Shown here: positions 8,724 through 18,318 of the stretch, piece after piece
Position numbering within the stretch: the first letter of the stretch is position 1
Layout of the letters: each line of letters begins with the position of its first letter
NCBI GenBank assembly: GCA_947458545.1
Contig: CANGYH010000002.1
Coordinates: 124,001 to 188,000, forward strand
Direction of reading: 5' to 3'
Origin: Cytophagaceae bacterium
Lineage (GTDB): Bacteria > Bacteroidota > Bacteroidia > Cytophagales > Flexibacteraceae
DNA: 64,000 nt
Notes under the pieces: model-generated
What the model was told of the DNA's origin: nothing
The model's database searches: none
The model's input: only the letters and a program-made list of their open reading frames with translations
Position numbers and translations under genes: made by a program

Positions 8724-8746
8724 GGCAGATTTAACACAGATCTGCC
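8724..8746. promoter_or_regulatory. Dyad in the purC/comEC divergent region
   Basis: 7-bp inverted arms (GGCAGAT at 8724-8730 and ATCTGCC at 8740-8746) separated by 9 bases, in the 91-bp space between the divergent starts of purC and comEC. Possible operator; no regulator is known. Confidence 0.3.
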
Positions 8747-8768
8747 TGGCTTCTCTATCTTGCCTGGC

Positions 8769-10700
8769 ATGCTCAAGCCTACGCCGTTTGCCGCCAGACA
8801 GCCCTTGGTGCTGCCGCTATTGGCGTTGTTGGCTGGCATGGCCATGGCCCCCGAGGCTGGCCTGGCTTGGGGGCTGGCATGTGCAGCATCGGGCGTGCTG
8901 ATACTGGGTATTGGCGGCTACCTCTGGCGCAGGGCCTATTGGGCGCTGGTGGGCGCCTTGGTGGCTTTTGCAGGCCTGGGCGTTTTGACAGGCCAAGCTG
9001 CCCACTACCGCCCAGGCCCCGCGCCAGAGGCACTTTTGCCCAACCCAAGGCAAACCGTTTGGGTTGGTACGGCAGCGGCGGGCCAATGGCTGCCCGGCGG
9101 TAAGTATGCCTTCCGCTTGCGGGCAGAGGCCGTAGCCATGGCTCGGCAGTGGCATCCCCTGCATGCGGCCATAAACGTGCGCCTACCGGCCGCCTTGGCA
9201 CCCAGGCCAGGTGCCCGCCTGCTGCTAAAAGGTTATTGGGTGCCCAACCAACCCACCCAGGGCGACCCCTTCTGGCAAGGCTACCGCCAAAACCTGGCCC
9301 GGCAGCAAATAGGCGGCACACTTTATCTGACCCCGCGCACGGGCCTGTTGCAAACCCTGGCAGATGCACCCGCCTTTGGCCTTCAGGGTATGGCCCAGCG
9401 GGCTGCCCGGGCCTGCAATCAGTTGCTAACCCAAGCCTTGGGCAATACCCCAGCCGCTGGCACAGCCAAAGCTCTGCTATTAGGCACCCGCGAGGGCCTC
9501 ACCGACGAGCTGCAGGCCACCTACTCCGCCTGCGGAGCCATCCACTTGCTGGTAGTATCTGGCGGACATTTGGCTTTTTTGTGGGCGGCGGGCTTTGCGC
9601 TTTTGCTGCTGCTGCCACCTGCCTGGCAAGGGCAAAACCGCTGGTTGGGGCGGCTGTTGCTGCTGGCGCTCGTATGGGCCTTTGCCTTTGTGGCCGGCCT
9701 GGCCCCCAGCATGCTGCGGGCGGCCTGGATGCTCACCCTGGCCCAGATAGGCCTCTTGTGGGGGCGGCCATCGGCCAACCTGAACGGCCTTGCCGGCGCT
9801 GCCTGGGTGTTGCTCATGCTAGATCCCTCCGCTGCTTTTAGCCTGAGCTTTCAGCTTAGCTTCGGCTGTGTGGCAGGCATACTGATTATTGGCCAGCGGC
9901 TAGAGCAGGCCTGGCAGCCCCGCAACGCTTTGCTGTCTTTCGGTTGGAAGGCGCTGGCCACCACCCTTGGGGCCCAGGCAGGGGCGCTGCCGTTCACGCT
10001 CATTTACTTCGGGCAGTTGCCGCTTTGGTTTTGGCTGGCCAACCCGCCTGCCATAGTAGGCGCGGCACTCCTTCTGCCTGCCACCGTTGGGCTGGTGGCC
10101 TTGCAAGGCCTGGCCAATGCCATGCCGTGGGCGCAGCCGCTGGCAGACGGCCTGGCCTGGCTGGTTGCCCAGTCGCTTAATCTGCTCAACGGCTGGATGG
10201 CCTGGGTGGCCCACTTACCCTATGCCGTGCAAGAGGGCTACTTTCTGGCTACGGCCCAGGCGGCCTGCCTGGCATTGGCCATACTGTGGTTGGCAGCCTG
10301 GCCTGCACGCCTAACGCTGCGCCATGCCAGGCTGGGTGCGGCGCTGGCTCTGATGTGGTGCCTTGCCACGGTTTGGGCATTGCGGCAGCGAGCCCAAACC
10401 GTCCGGATGGCCTTGGTGCCTGGGCCAGAGGCACCGGTATGGGTGGCTCAACAAGGCCTTTATATGGCTGCGCCTCCCTTTCCTGCCCGGTCCGCCCTGG
10501 CAAATCGCTGGCAAACCGAGCGCTGGCTAAATGTGGCCAGCCCATTGCCACCTTCCGCCGCCTGGCGCATCAACGGCGTCTGGCTAGCGGCCAGCCGTGA
10601 GGCAGCCCCACTCCCATTGCGCAGGCAAGCCCGGCAGGGTACGCTTACCCTTGTGGCGCTAGACAAGCAGCCTGTATTTGAGCTGCCGGCAAAACGGTAG
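8769..10700 (+). CDS. comEC: ComEC/Rec2-family DNA-uptake channel protein
   Basis: 643 residues, a multi-spanning membrane protein. N-terminal helices and a soluble DUF4131-like segment (to about residue 200) precede the Competence domain, with the motifs [36 protein letters not shown] and [14 protein letters not shown]. ComEC forms the inner-membrane pore for single-stranded DNA in transformation. The C-terminal metallo-beta-lactamase domain found in many ComEC proteins is absent: after the last helices only about 80 residues remain. The start at 8769 (MLKPTPF) avoids overlap with purC. No other competence genes are nearby. Confidence 0.85.
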   Translation: MLKPTPFAARQPLVLPLLALLAGMAMAPEAGLAWGLACAASGVLILGIGGYLWRRAYWALVGALVAFAGLGVLTGQAAHYRPGPAPEALLPNPRQTVWVGTAAAGQWLPGGKYAFRLRAEAVAMARQWHPLHAAINVRLPAALAPRPGARLLLKGYWVPNQPTQGDPFWQGYRQNLARQQIGGTLYLTPRTGLLQTLADAPAFGLQGMAQRAARACNQLLTQALGNTPAAGTAKALLLGTREGLTDELQATYSACGAIHLLVVSGGHLAFLWAAGFALLLLLPPAWQGQNRWLGRLLLLALVWAFAFVAGLAPSMLRAAWMLTLAQIGLLWGRPSANLNGLAGAAWVLLMLDPSAAFSLSFQLSFGCVAGILIIGQRLEQAWQPRNALLSFGWKALATTLGAQAGALPFTLIYFGQLPLWFWLANPPAIVGAALLLPATVGLVALQGLANAMPWAQPLADGLAWLVAQSLNLLNGWMAWVAHLPYAVQEGYFLATAQAACLALAILWLAAWPARLTLRHARLGAALALMWCLATVWALRQRAQTVRMALVPGPEAPVWVAQQGLYMAAPPFPARSALANRWQTERWLNVASPLPPSAAWRINGVWLAASREAAPLPLRRQARQGTLTLVALDKQPVFELPAKR

Positions 10701-10776
10701 AAAACCAAACCCTTGTTTTGCCATATCTTGCGCCGCCGTCTGGCCCCAGCGGGCCAAAAGCGGCATAGCTGTCTTT

Positions 10777-11862
10777 ATGAAAAGGATTATACCCGGAGTT
10801 TTATTAGGCCTTGCGCTGCTGGCGCCTGCCCTGTGCGTTGCCCAAGCGCCGCAAAACAGGTTTACCGCCGCCTTGGCAGCCAAAAATGATGGTCGCATCA
10901 AGGTAGTGCCCAACGAGGCCGAAAAAAAGGTGGATGTGGAGATTGACGGCAAGCCCTTTACCGCCTACCGCTGGGGCTTAGGCAACCGGCCGGTGTTGTT
11001 CCCCATTAACACGCCCAAGCAAAACGCCGTAACCCGCGGCTATCCTGCAGCGCCCCGCCCCAACGAGCGCGTGGATGCCGTCAACCAGGTTGGCTTATGG
11101 ATGAGCTACGGCAAGGTAAACGGCATAGATTTCTGGAACGACGCGCAAAACCCCGGCCCAGACGGTAAAGGGCCCTACGGCACCATCCGCCACAAGGCCA
11201 TCAAACGTGCCCAGAGCGGCAAGCTGCAAGGCCAGCTCGAGGTAGAGGCAGACTGGGTGGGCCCAGACGGTAAAGTCATCGTGCAAGAGGCTACATTGTT
11301 TGTATTTGAGGGCGGTGGGTCAGACCGTACCATCACCCGCACCACCATCCTGACGGCAGTACAAGACGCCGCCTTTACCGACAACCCCAACGGCCTGCTT
11401 GCCCTGCGCCTGGCCCGAGAGTTGGAGCGCCCCACCAAAACCCCCGCCATATTAACCGGGGCCGATGGCAAGCCACAGGCAACGCCCTCTACCGGCGGTG
11501 GTGCCAATGGCACAGTCGTCAACTCAGAGCAAATCAAAGACGACAGCATCAACGCCAAGCGCGCAGAGTGGGTGCTGGTTAACGGCCAGTTTGGCAACGA
11601 GCCCATATCCCTGGTTTTTATTGATCATCCCACCAACCTGGGCCACCCCACGTACTGGAACTACAACGGCAATGGCCTGCTAGGTGCCAACCCCCTCGGC
11701 GTTACGCCCTACACCAAAGGCCGCGAGGTGCTCAATATGCGCATCCCCAAGGGCAATAGCCTAACCCTTAAGCACCGAATCCGCCTACAGTCTGGCAGGC
11801 AACTATCAGAGGCCGATTGCGAGCGCATCTTTGCCCAGTTTTCTCAGGGCGAGGAGGAGTAG
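10777..11862 (+). CDS. Secreted DUF6807 (PmoA-like) protein
   Basis: 361 residues. An N-terminal signal peptide (MKRIIPGVLLGLALLAPAL, cleavage after CVAQ) precedes a domain matching the DUF6807 family, sometimes called PmoA-like: FTAYRWGLGNRPVLFPINTP, VNQVGLWMSYGKVNGIDFW, and near the end VFIDHPTNLGHPTYWNYNGNG. These proteins are common in Bacteroidota and Planctomycetota, often near carbohydrate genes; biochemical function is unknown. The ATG at 10777 is chosen because it begins the signal peptide. The next gene follows on the same strand. Confidence 0.8.
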   Translation: MKRIIPGVLLGLALLAPALCVAQAPQNRFTAALAAKNDGRIKVVPNEAEKKVDVEIDGKPFTAYRWGLGNRPVLFPINTPKQNAVTRGYPAAPRPNERVDAVNQVGLWMSYGKVNGIDFWNDAQNPGPDGKGPYGTIRHKAIKRAQSGKLQGQLEVEADWVGPDGKVIVQEATLFVFEGGGSDRTITRTTILTAVQDAAFTDNPNGLLALRLARELERPTKTPAILTGADGKPQATPSTGGGANGTVVNSEQIKDDSINAKRAEWVLVNGQFGNEPISLVFIDHPTNLGHPTYWNYNGNGLLGANPLGVTPYTKGREVLNMRIPKGNSLTLKHRIRLQSGRQLSEADCERIFAQFSQGEEE

Positions 11863-11911
11863 TCATTTCGCCTTCGGCTCGCTTTGCGAGCTGCCCTCGT
11901 CTTGCCACATC

Positions 11912-12694
11912 GTGCTAGCATCGCTACAATCTTTTATTGCCCAGGCCCGTGCCCGCCAACGCGACGCCCGCCTGGCTGCTATGCCCCGCCATACGCAGGG
12001 TACAGATCTATTGGGGGGGCATACCGTCTGCTTTAATGATGCAGCGGCCTACCTGCAGCAGCGCAACGAGATCTTCTACCGAGGCATATACCACTTTAAG
12101 CCCGTGCAGGCCCAACCCCGCGTCTTAGACTGTGGCGGTAATCTGGGCCTGTCAGCCATCTTTTTCCGGCAGCAGTATCCCTCGGCCCGTGTTACGGTTT
12201 TTGAGCCAGACCCTGCCATTGCCGATATCTGCGCCCATAACCTGGCAGCCTTCGGGTATCAGGATGATGTAGAGTTGGTGCGCAAAGCCGTCTGGACGCA
12301 CGACACCACCTTGCACTTTGATGCCAAGGGGGCCGCGGCCGGGCGCGTTGTAGAGGGTAATGCCGCAACCGTAGAAGTGCCTGCCACAGCCCTGCGCTCC
12401 TACCTGGAGCGAGAAGCTGTAGTCGATATGGTCAAGATTGACATTGAAGGCGCAGAGCATGCCGTACTACCCGCCATAGCAGACCAACTGCATAAAGTGG
12501 CCAACCTCTTTGTGGAGTATCACAGCTTTGCCGGCCAAGCCCAAAACCTGGCTGGTCTGCTGCAGATTATCACACAGGCGGGGTTTAGGTATTATCTAGA
12601 GACCGAGGTCAAAATTGCGGATGCCCCCTTGCGCGACAAGCTGGAATTTGAGGGTATGGATGCAGCCGTCATGATTTTCTGCTACCGGGTCTGA
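11912..12694 (+). CDS. FkbM-family SAM-dependent methyltransferase
   Basis: About 260 residues. The SAM-binding motif I is RVLDCGGNLGLSAIFF, followed by VTVFEPDPAIADICAHNL and the FkbM signature VDMVKIDIEGAEHAVL. FkbM-type enzymes O-methylate sugars, polyketides or other small molecules; the acceptor here is unknown. The start is uncertain: GTG at 11912 is preferred, ATG at 11981 would remove part of the N-terminus, and ATG at 11831 would overlap the preceding gene with unlikely residues. It probably belongs to the same transcript as the DUF6807 gene. Confidence 0.8.
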   Translation: MLASLQSFIAQARARQRDARLAAMPRHTQGTDLLGGHTVCFNDAAAYLQQRNEIFYRGIYHFKPVQAQPRVLDCGGNLGLSAIFFRQQYPSARVTVFEPDPAIADICAHNLAAFGYQDDVELVRKAVWTHDTTLHFDAKGAAAGRVVEGNAATVEVPATALRSYLEREAVVDMVKIDIEGAEHAVLPAIADQLHKVANLFVEYHSFAGQAQNLAGLLQIITQAGFRYYLETEVKIADAPLRDKLEFEGMDAAVMIFCYRV

Positions 12695-12931
12695 GCCCTC
12701 AGTCCCATCTCGGTAGGTTGCCTTAATGGGTTGATGGGCAGCCGTTTACCGGTAGGCCTTGCCGCCGATGCAAGGGTTTTTGCCATAATTAACCTTTTTG
12801 CACGTTTACCAAAGCGCGTCCTTCGGCATCCATACGCAAACTTGCGCTTGCCATCTGGGGTATACATACCGCATGGCCCGGCCCGGCGCTGAAGGCCGAG
12901 CCGATTATTTACCAATCCACCCATCCACTGT

Positions 12932-13915
12932 ATGAAGTTCGACGTAACCATACTCGGCGCAAACTCGGCCAAGTTTGCACATGGGCGGCACCAGACCAGC
13001 CAACTCGTCTGCCACAACGAGCACCTCTTCTTGCTAGACTGCGGCGAGGGTACCCAGCTCCAGCTTATGCGCTACAGGCTCAAAATGAGCCGTATTAATC
13101 AGATCTTTATCACCCACCTGCACGGCGACCATTTTTTAGGCTTGCTCGGCCTGATCCTGACGCTGCACCTCAATGGCCGCACCCAGCGCTTGGAGGTCTT
13201 TGGCCCGCCCGGGCTAGACGAAATTTTGGCCGTGCAGTTGCGCTGGTCAGAGACGGCGCTGTCTTTTCCCCTTATCGTTACGCCGGTGCCCGCGGGGCCC
13301 AGCCGCACCGTTTGGGAGAACGAACACCTTGAAGTGCTCACCATTCCCCTAGAGCACCGGATCCCCTGCAACGGCTACTTTTTTAGAGAGAAGCAAGGCA
13401 AGCGCCGCCTCGTAGCCAGCGCCATAGATACCTACGGCCTGCGGCCCCAGCACATTGCCATGGTTCGCCGTGGCGAGGACGTCTATGCCGATACCGGCGA
13501 GCTGCTCATAGACCACCGCCACGTGACCCTGCCGCCCCATCCGCGCCGGAGCTATGCCTTCTGCTCAGATACCCGCCTGCTGCCGCAAAATGCAGCCCTA
13601 TTGCAGGGTGCAGACTTGCTCTACCACGAGGCTACCTTCTTGCACGAGCAGCAAGACCGTGCCGCGGCAACCTTCCATACCACGGCGCGCCAGGCGGCCG
13701 AGTTTGCAACCCTAGCCCAGGCAAGGCGGCTCATCATAGGCCACTTCTCTAGCCGATACCGCGAGCTTGCCCCCCTGCTAGACGAGGCCCGTACCTACTT
13801 TGCCAGCACCCATCTGGCAGAAGAGGGCGTAACCTTCGACATCCCCTATCCAGACCAAGAGGCAGATGCCTCGTCTGCGGCAGCTGCACCATGGGCAGAG
13901 CCGGTGCAGGCCTAA
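12932..13915 (+). CDS. rnz: Ribonuclease Z
   Basis: 327 residues with a metallo-beta-lactamase fold. RNase Z cuts tRNA precursors at the 3' side of the discriminator base. The metal-binding HxHxDH is THLHGDHFLGLLG (His62, His64, Asp66, His67), followed by AFCSDTR, LLYHEATFL and the late IGHFSSRY. Length and motif order fit the short bacterial RNase Z/ElaC family. The C-terminal 15 residues are an Ala/Glu-rich tail. The stop overlaps by 4 bp the stop of the convergent lipoprotein gene. Confidence 0.93.
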   Translation: MKFDVTILGANSAKFAHGRHQTSQLVCHNEHLFLLDCGEGTQLQLMRYRLKMSRINQIFITHLHGDHFLGLLGLILTLHLNGRTQRLEVFGPPGLDEILAVQLRWSETALSFPLIVTPVPAGPSRTVWENEHLEVLTIPLEHRIPCNGYFFREKQGKRRLVASAIDTYGLRPQHIAMVRRGEDVYADTGELLIDHRHVTLPPHPRRSYAFCSDTRLLPQNAALLQGADLLYHEATFLHEQQDRAAATFHTTARQAAEFATLAQARRLIIGHFSSRYRELAPLLDEARTYFASTHLAEEGVTFDIPYPDQEADASSAAAAPWAEPVQA

Positions 13916-15561
13916 GGAGCGGCGGCAAAAAGGTCGCCTACTTCTACCTCCCAATTGGCTTTAACCTGCACGGGCAGTGTAGGGGGCAGTACCCGCTCGC
14001 CGGGGGTGCGTTGGTTGTAGCTTGGTAAATCTCGCTTTCGGTTGCCGTTTTCATCCACCGTCAGGCGGAAGGTATAGTTGCCCGGCGGCAGCCCCAGCAG
14101 CTCAAAGGTCTTAGCGTCATAAAGTGTCCGCACGGCCACGCCCTGGTCGTTCAGCACTTCAAGTATGGTGTGGGCAAATGCCGCCGCCAGCCTGCCGCGG
14201 ATCAACCCCACCTGCTCCTCTGCCAGCAGCGGGAGGTTAAACGTGTCGGCCCTCAGGGCCGCGCCAGAGGCCAGCAGCCCGCCCTGGCCCAGGTATAGGG
14301 TATAAAATCTGGTAGCCCCCACCGGAAGATCAAACGTCAGCCGGTTGTAGAATCTGTTGACGGTAGGCTTAACCGTCCGTGCTTTTGGCTGGCTGTCGGC
14401 CCGCAGCGCGAGGGTAGGCAGGGCCGAGCCTGGCCGCAGTGGCTCTGGCAGGGTTACGGTAGCCGTAGTGGGCAGGTAGTACCCATTGCCAGCCGCAGGG
14501 CCCTCGGGCCGGGCCCGCAGCACAACCTTAGCTGTATCGGTTTTTGCGCCCCTGGGTGCTTTGTAGGGTGCAATACGCACCAGCGTATCTGTCTTGTTGC
14601 CTGTAGAATCTACCGCCAGCAACCTGAGCGATAGCGTGTCGGCCCAAGCCTGTGGCAGATAAAGCCTGAAGGTAGCCCCCGTAGCATCGGTAGGCTGGCG
14701 GGCAATGGTGTCGGTATTGCGCAGCGCTGTCAGGTTTTGCAGGCCTTCGGCAAAGCGTACTTCTACTTGCCTGCCCGCTGCGGCAGCCACCCGCTCCAGC
14801 CGGGGGGCGTCTTCGTCTACAGTGGCCAGTGTAAGGGGTACGGTTGTGTCGCCTTGCACTGGCAGTGGGCCTGGTACAAAGGCCAGGGCCTCGCGTTTGC
14901 CGCTCCAGCGTGCATTGTTGTTGGCATCCGTAAAGGCTGCCAGTTGATACCGCCCCGCCCGTACGTTCTCTAACCTGTAGATGCCTTGCGCATCTGCCAA
15001 TGCCAGGTACTGCGGCCGCTGCCGACGGATGTCGGTAGTGTCTCGCCAGGGCCAAAGTCCAACCGTTGTGCCGGCTACCGGCTTAGATGTAAGCAGCGCA
15101 GATACTTGCCCCTGTACCAGTATGGTATCCAGCCTTGCGCCGGTGGCAAAGGCCAGGCGCAGGTCTTTGGCAGGCAGCTTCTCGTTGATGTCCGTCACGG
15201 CATTGCGGAAGTTTAAGAACACCGTGGCCGAGTCCGGAAACTCCTTCTCGAAGGTCAGTGTCAGCCTTCTGCCCTTTTGCTTAAACGTATAGGCATTGTC
15301 TTGCACCGGCGACACGATCAACTGCTGCATGATGCCATTGATGGCCACCCACTCGTCAAACTCAAGGGAGACGGTGCGGCCTTTATAGCCTGTTTGTCCC
15401 TGGCTGGGTACGCTGCGCACCAGCCGGGGGGGCAGGCTGTCTTTGGGGCCGCCGCCTGGGGGTACCACACGCGCACAGCTGCCCAGCAGCCCAGCCAGTA
15501 GCAAGGGCAAAGCCACCAATAGGCCCCAGGCAAATCGCTTATGGTTGGGCAAGGCAGGCAA
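13912..15561 (-). CDS. Ig-like-domain lipoprotein
   Basis: 549 residues. The N-terminus is a lipoprotein signal peptide with lipobox LLGSC (Cys about residue 29). An SbsA-type Ig-like domain follows (about residues 40-145: PPRLVRSVPSQGQ and SLEFDEWV), then a stretch resembling a carboxypeptidase-regulatory-like beta domain (VQGQVSALLTSKPVAGTTV, GIYRLENVRAGRYQLAAF), and a repeat of such a segment near the C-terminus (LGLPPGNYTFRLTVDENGN). This architecture is common in Bacteroidota surface lipoproteins of unknown function. It is the last gene of a leftward operon, starting 3 bp after the stop of the small membrane gene. Confidence 0.8.
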   Translation of the reverse strand: MPALPNHKRFAWGLLVALPLLLAGLLGSCARVVPPGGGPKDSLPPRLVRSVPSQGQTGYKGRTVSLEFDEWVAINGIMQQLIVSPVQDNAYTFKQKGRRLTLTFEKEFPDSATVFLNFRNAVTDINEKLPAKDLRLAFATGARLDTILVQGQVSALLTSKPVAGTTVGLWPWRDTTDIRRQRPQYLALADAQGIYRLENVRAGRYQLAAFTDANNNARWSGKREALAFVPGPLPVQGDTTVPLTLATVDEDAPRLERVAAAAGRQVEVRFAEGLQNLTALRNTDTIARQPTDATGATFRLYLPQAWADTLSLRLLAVDSTGNKTDTLVRIAPYKAPRGAKTDTAKVVLRARPEGPAAGNGYYLPTTATVTLPEPLRPGSALPTLALRADSQPKARTVKPTVNRFYNRLTFDLPVGATRFYTLYLGQGGLLASGAALRADTFNLPLLAEEQVGLIRGRLAAAFAHTILEVLNDQGVAVRTLYDAKTFELLGLPPGNYTFRLTVDENGNRKRDLPSYNQRTPGERVLPPTLPVQVKANWEVEVGDLFAAAP

Positions 15562-15564
15562 GGG

Positions 15565-15876
15565 TCAGCGGGTGCGCAGGTTGTAAAGTAAAAACGTAAA
15601 AGAGGCCAGCACCGCCACGCCCGTAGCGGCCAACAGATGCTCGCGCCGGTTGGCGCGTACCTCCTCGGGGCGCAAGGGCCGGGGCTGGTTAATGGTATCT
15701 CTCAAAGCGATGGCACGCTCGGTGGCTGCCCGGGCCGAGTCTGCCTGTGCGGGCAAGGCCTGCCCCCTGGCAGGGCCGCCTACCCCCATGGCCAGGCATA
15801 GGCTGCCGGCAACCATGCAAAGTGCCAGGGCACGCCGGGCGCCAAAGCGCGCAAGCCATTGCAGCATGGGGGCCAA
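15565..15876 (-). CDS. Small predicted membrane protein
   Basis: 103 residues, not recognised. The N-terminal part has a basic segment then a hydrophobic stretch (ALCMVAGSLCLAMGVG), suggesting a signal peptide or anchor. The middle is charged, and a C-terminal hydrophobic helix (LLAATGVAVLASFTFLLYNL) ends in RTR. It lies between a methyltransferase gene (11 bp) and a lipoprotein gene (3 bp) on the same strand, so it is probably a real operon member. The start could be any of the first two Met codons. Confidence 0.6.
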   Translation of the reverse strand: MAPMLQWLARFGARRALALCMVAGSLCLAMGVGGPARGQALPAQADSARAATERAIALRDTINQPRPLRPEEVRANRREHLLAATGVAVLASFTFLLYNLRTR

Positions 15877-15887
15877 GGGTGTAACGG

Positions 15888-16763
15888 CTAAGGTTTGGTA
15901 AAAAGGTGAATCAGGCTGCTGTATTGGCCAGACGTCCGCGCCTTACGGTTGCTGTCTAAGCCAGCCCTCAGGGCTGCCAACAAGCTGCCGCCCCGGTTCC
16001 GTTCAGAAAGCATCGAGACGTAGAAAGCGTCAAACACCATGGGTTTGCGCCCTTGGGCCACAAAGCCATGGCGCACCATCAGCCGGCGCAGCGCATCCGG
16101 GTCAAAGTGATACAGGTGCCGGGGCACGTCGTACGCAGCCCAGCCCGCCCCATACCGCACGGCATCGGCCGAGATGCGGTTGGGCACTGCGATGGCTATG
16201 TGGCCACCGGGCTCCAGGGCCTCAAAAAGGCGGTGCAAGGTATCGTTCAGTTGATGGACATGCTCCAACACGTGCCACATCGTTATCACCTTGTAGCGTT
16301 TATCTGCCGGCAGGTCAAACACGGCGGGCACCACTGCCAGGCCTTTGGCTGCTGCCAAGGCACGTGCACCAGGGTCGGGCTCGGTGCCTTGTACCTGCCA
16401 GCCATGGGCGGCACACTCGGCAAGGAAATGCCCCGTAGCGCAACCTACGTCTAGCAGCGTGGCAGGGCTACCAGCCAGGTGCTCAATCAACTGCCGCTTT
16501 TGGCGCAGCGTACGGTTGCGCACCAGTTGGTAGGCCATATTGATGAGCCCCTTCTTGGTGTCGGTATGGCTCACGTAAGCGTCAGACTGGTAGTAGCGTC
16601 CAATCTCGTCCTCACCGGGCCGGGGGTTGGTAAACACAAGCCCGCAAGCCGCACATTGCTCTAGGCTAAAGCTCTCTTGGCTCACCAGCCAGTCTTTAGC
16701 CACCAAAAAAGGCTGCCTTTTTGGTTCGCCGCAGGCCGGGCAGCGCTCTAAATGCTCAGACAT
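15888..16763 (-). CDS. Class I SAM-dependent methyltransferase with N-terminal zinc ribbon
   Basis: 291 residues. The N-terminus has two Cys pairs typical of a zinc ribbon (CPACGE and CAACGLVFTNPRP). The methyltransferase core has motif I LLDVGCATGHFL, then VQGTEPD, MWHVLEHVH and the late PRHLYHFDPDALRRL. The arrangement resembles methyltransferases of sugar or glycolipid pathways, but the substrate is unknown. The upstream in-frame TTG at 16775 lies within the -7 promoter, so the ATG at 16763 is the better start. First gene of a three-gene leftward operon. Confidence 0.85.
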   Translation of the reverse strand: MSEHLERCPACGEPKRQPFLVAKDWLVSQESFSLEQCAACGLVFTNPRPGEDEIGRYYQSDAYVSHTDTKKGLINMAYQLVRNRTLRQKRQLIEHLAGSPATLLDVGCATGHFLAECAAHGWQVQGTEPDPGARALAAAKGLAVVPAVFDLPADKRYKVITMWHVLEHVHQLNDTLHRLFEALEPGGHIAIAVPNRISADAVRYGAGWAAYDVPRHLYHFDPDALRRLMVRHGFVAQGRKPMVFDAFYVSMLSERNRGGSLLAALRAGLDSNRKARTSGQYSSLIHLFTKP

Positions 16764-16772
16764 AGCAAGGTG

Positions 16773-16780
16773 CAAAAGTA
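16773..16780 (-). promoter_or_regulatory. -7 promoter element (TACTTTTG)
   Basis: Exact TAnnTTTG match on the minus strand, 9 bases before the ATG of the methyltransferase gene; the implied leader is only a few bases. Confidence 0.6.
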
Positions 16781-16894
16781 GGCTTTACGAAGGCTACCAG
16801 GCTGCTTCCCTGCAATCCGCCTACAATTTTGATAATCTTGTTAATATTATAATAAATACCATAGGGCGTTTGCACAACTATCAGCCTGTTGGGT

Positions 16895-16902
16895 TAGCTT
16901 TG
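16895..16902 (+). promoter_or_regulatory. -7 promoter element (TAGCTTTG)
   Basis: Exact TAnnTTTG match 4 bases before the ATG at 16907. The message is expected to be leaderless or nearly so. Confidence 0.6.
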
Positions 16903-16906
16903 TACT

Positions 16907-17446
16907 ATGTCAATCCGTAAACTCGCCTCCTTCTCCCTAGCGGCCTTGGTAGGTTGCCTAACCATGGCTGCCAGTTGCAACGAGCTCAAAGACGCCCTGC
17001 CCGATGTGTCTGCCCCAGTGAGCATAAACATAGCCGTGCGCTCTACCCAGAGCCAGTACCAGCAAACGGATACGCTAAACCTCAACGACAATGCCGACTT
17101 CCGCGACAACAGATCCCAGATCAAATTTGTAGAGGTCTCTGAGGTGCGCCTGCAGGTAGTGCCGGGCAGCTACGGCAACCGCAATACCCGCATAGACCAG
17201 GCCACCCTCGAGTTTGCCCACCCAGACAGCGCCAACTTCAGGCCCATGGGCTCCATTACCAACCTGCGCCTCAAAGACTTAGAAACACCCACCCTACTGC
17301 CCGGCACCACCGACAACTACAACGCCCTGGCAGAGCTGGCCCGCACCAGCACAAAAGGCATTAAAGTCCGCTATGGGTTTCGGGCAGATACCAGCAGCTT
17401 TTCTTTCGACGGTACCCTGACGGTAAGGTTTAAACTTCGATATTAG
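16907..17446 (+). CDS. Hypothetical lipoprotein
   Basis: 179 residues, family not recognised. The N-terminus has a basic start and hydrophobic core with two candidate lipobox Cys residues (LVGC at 17 and AASC at 24). The mature part is polar and rich in Asn, Asp, Thr and Arg with alternating beta-type patterns. The C-terminus ends in GTLTVRFKLRY, with aromatic/hydrophobic alternation. It is followed 30 bp later by an outer-membrane-type protein gene, likely on the same transcript. Confidence 0.7.
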   Translation: MSIRKLASFSLAALVGCLTMAASCNELKDALPDVSAPVSINIAVRSTQSQYQQTDTLNLNDNADFRDNRSQIKFVEVSEVRLQVVPGSYGNRNTRIDQATLEFAHPDSANFRPMGSITNLRLKDLETPTLLPGTTDNYNALAELARTSTKGIKVRYGFRADTSSFSFDGTLTVRFKLRY

Positions 17447-17476
17447 CCGCAGAATCAACCGATACGACTTTAACCT

Positions 17477-18301
17477 GTGAAAAAATACCTACTCTTGGCT
17501 GCCCTGGCGGCCTGCCCACTGCTGGCTACGGCCCAAAGCGTTTTCTCGCTCTCAGAGAGCGGCGGCGGCTTTTATGTAGCTCCGGGCCTCTACACGGCCA
17601 ACGCCCAAGATCAATATGCCAAGCTAGCCCTCGCTACGGTAGGGGGCAACGATGCCGCAGACAATGCCCGCGCCGCTGTAGCATACCCCATGCCCTCTAA
17701 CAGCATGTTGGGTGCGGCCATCGGTGGCTTTGGTTGCCGCAGCGGTATCCTCTTTGGGGGCGAGCTGAACGTTTACTATGGCGCACCCAAAAGCAGCTCT
17801 CTGACAGACCAGACCCTGGCAACAGGCGCTGCCGAGCGCAATTTCACCCTTAAAACCAGTGCCCTGGCGGCCGACTTTCAGGCCCAGGTAGGCGTGGTAG
17901 CGTTCCGCGCGGCAGGCCTGGTGGTAGCGCCCATGGTTGGTATTGGCTACGGCGGCTCAGGCCTCTTCTTGTCAGACAGCCGTGCCAACCGCCAATACCC
18001 CGCCTATGTAGGCACCGGCAACCAAGAGAATAAGTTTGTATACAACAACGGCCTCGTGTTCGACATTGGCCTTGGGGCAGACTATTACCTCGGCGGCAAC
18101 AAAGAGGCAGCCAAGGGCTTCCGCGTCGGCCTTAAGGTAGGCTACCGTATGCAAAGCGCCGGCACCTGGAACGCCACCGGCGGCGGCATAGCTGCCAGAG
18201 ACATCCTCAATGCGCCCATTGCTGCCCCGGCCACCCAAGGCAGCCAGGGCATGTACCTCAAGCTGGTACTCGGCGTTGGGCGCGTGGGCAAAGGCAAGTA
18301 A
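17477..18301 (+). CDS. Predicted outer-membrane beta-barrel-type protein
   Basis: 274 residues starting at a GTG. A signal peptide (MKKYLLLAALAACPLLATAQ) is followed by Gly/aromatic-rich alternating segments such as FYVAPGLY, MLGAAIGGFGC, GGELNVYYG, GLVFDIGLGADYYLGG and GFRVGLKVGYRM, as in small porin-like barrels. Function unknown. It follows the lipoprotein gene and ends just before a terminator-like hairpin. Confidence 0.7.
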   Translation: MKKYLLLAALAACPLLATAQSVFSLSESGGGFYVAPGLYTANAQDQYAKLALATVGGNDAADNARAAVAYPMPSNSMLGAAIGGFGCRSGILFGGELNVYYGAPKSSSLTDQTLATGAAERNFTLKTSALAADFQAQVGVVAFRAAGLVVAPMVGIGYGGSGLFLSDSRANRQYPAYVGTGNQENKFVYNNGLVFDIGLGADYYLGGNKEAAKGFRVGLKVGYRMQSAGTWNATGGGIAARDILNAPIAAPATQGSQGMYLKLVLGVGRVGKGK

Positions 18302-18318
18302 AACGTAGAATCATCTTA

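Noticed and set aside
8676-8768. Longer N-terminus for ComEC
   Set aside because: It would begin inside purC on the other strand and place unlikely residues before the first membrane helix.
12682-13017. Leftward open frame of 111 codons upstream of and into rnz
   Set aside because: It overlaps the conserved N-terminus of RNase Z and shows no family features.
15888-16775. Methyltransferase start at the TTG 16775
   Set aside because: That TTG is part of the TACTTTTG promoter element; the ATG at 16763 fits better.
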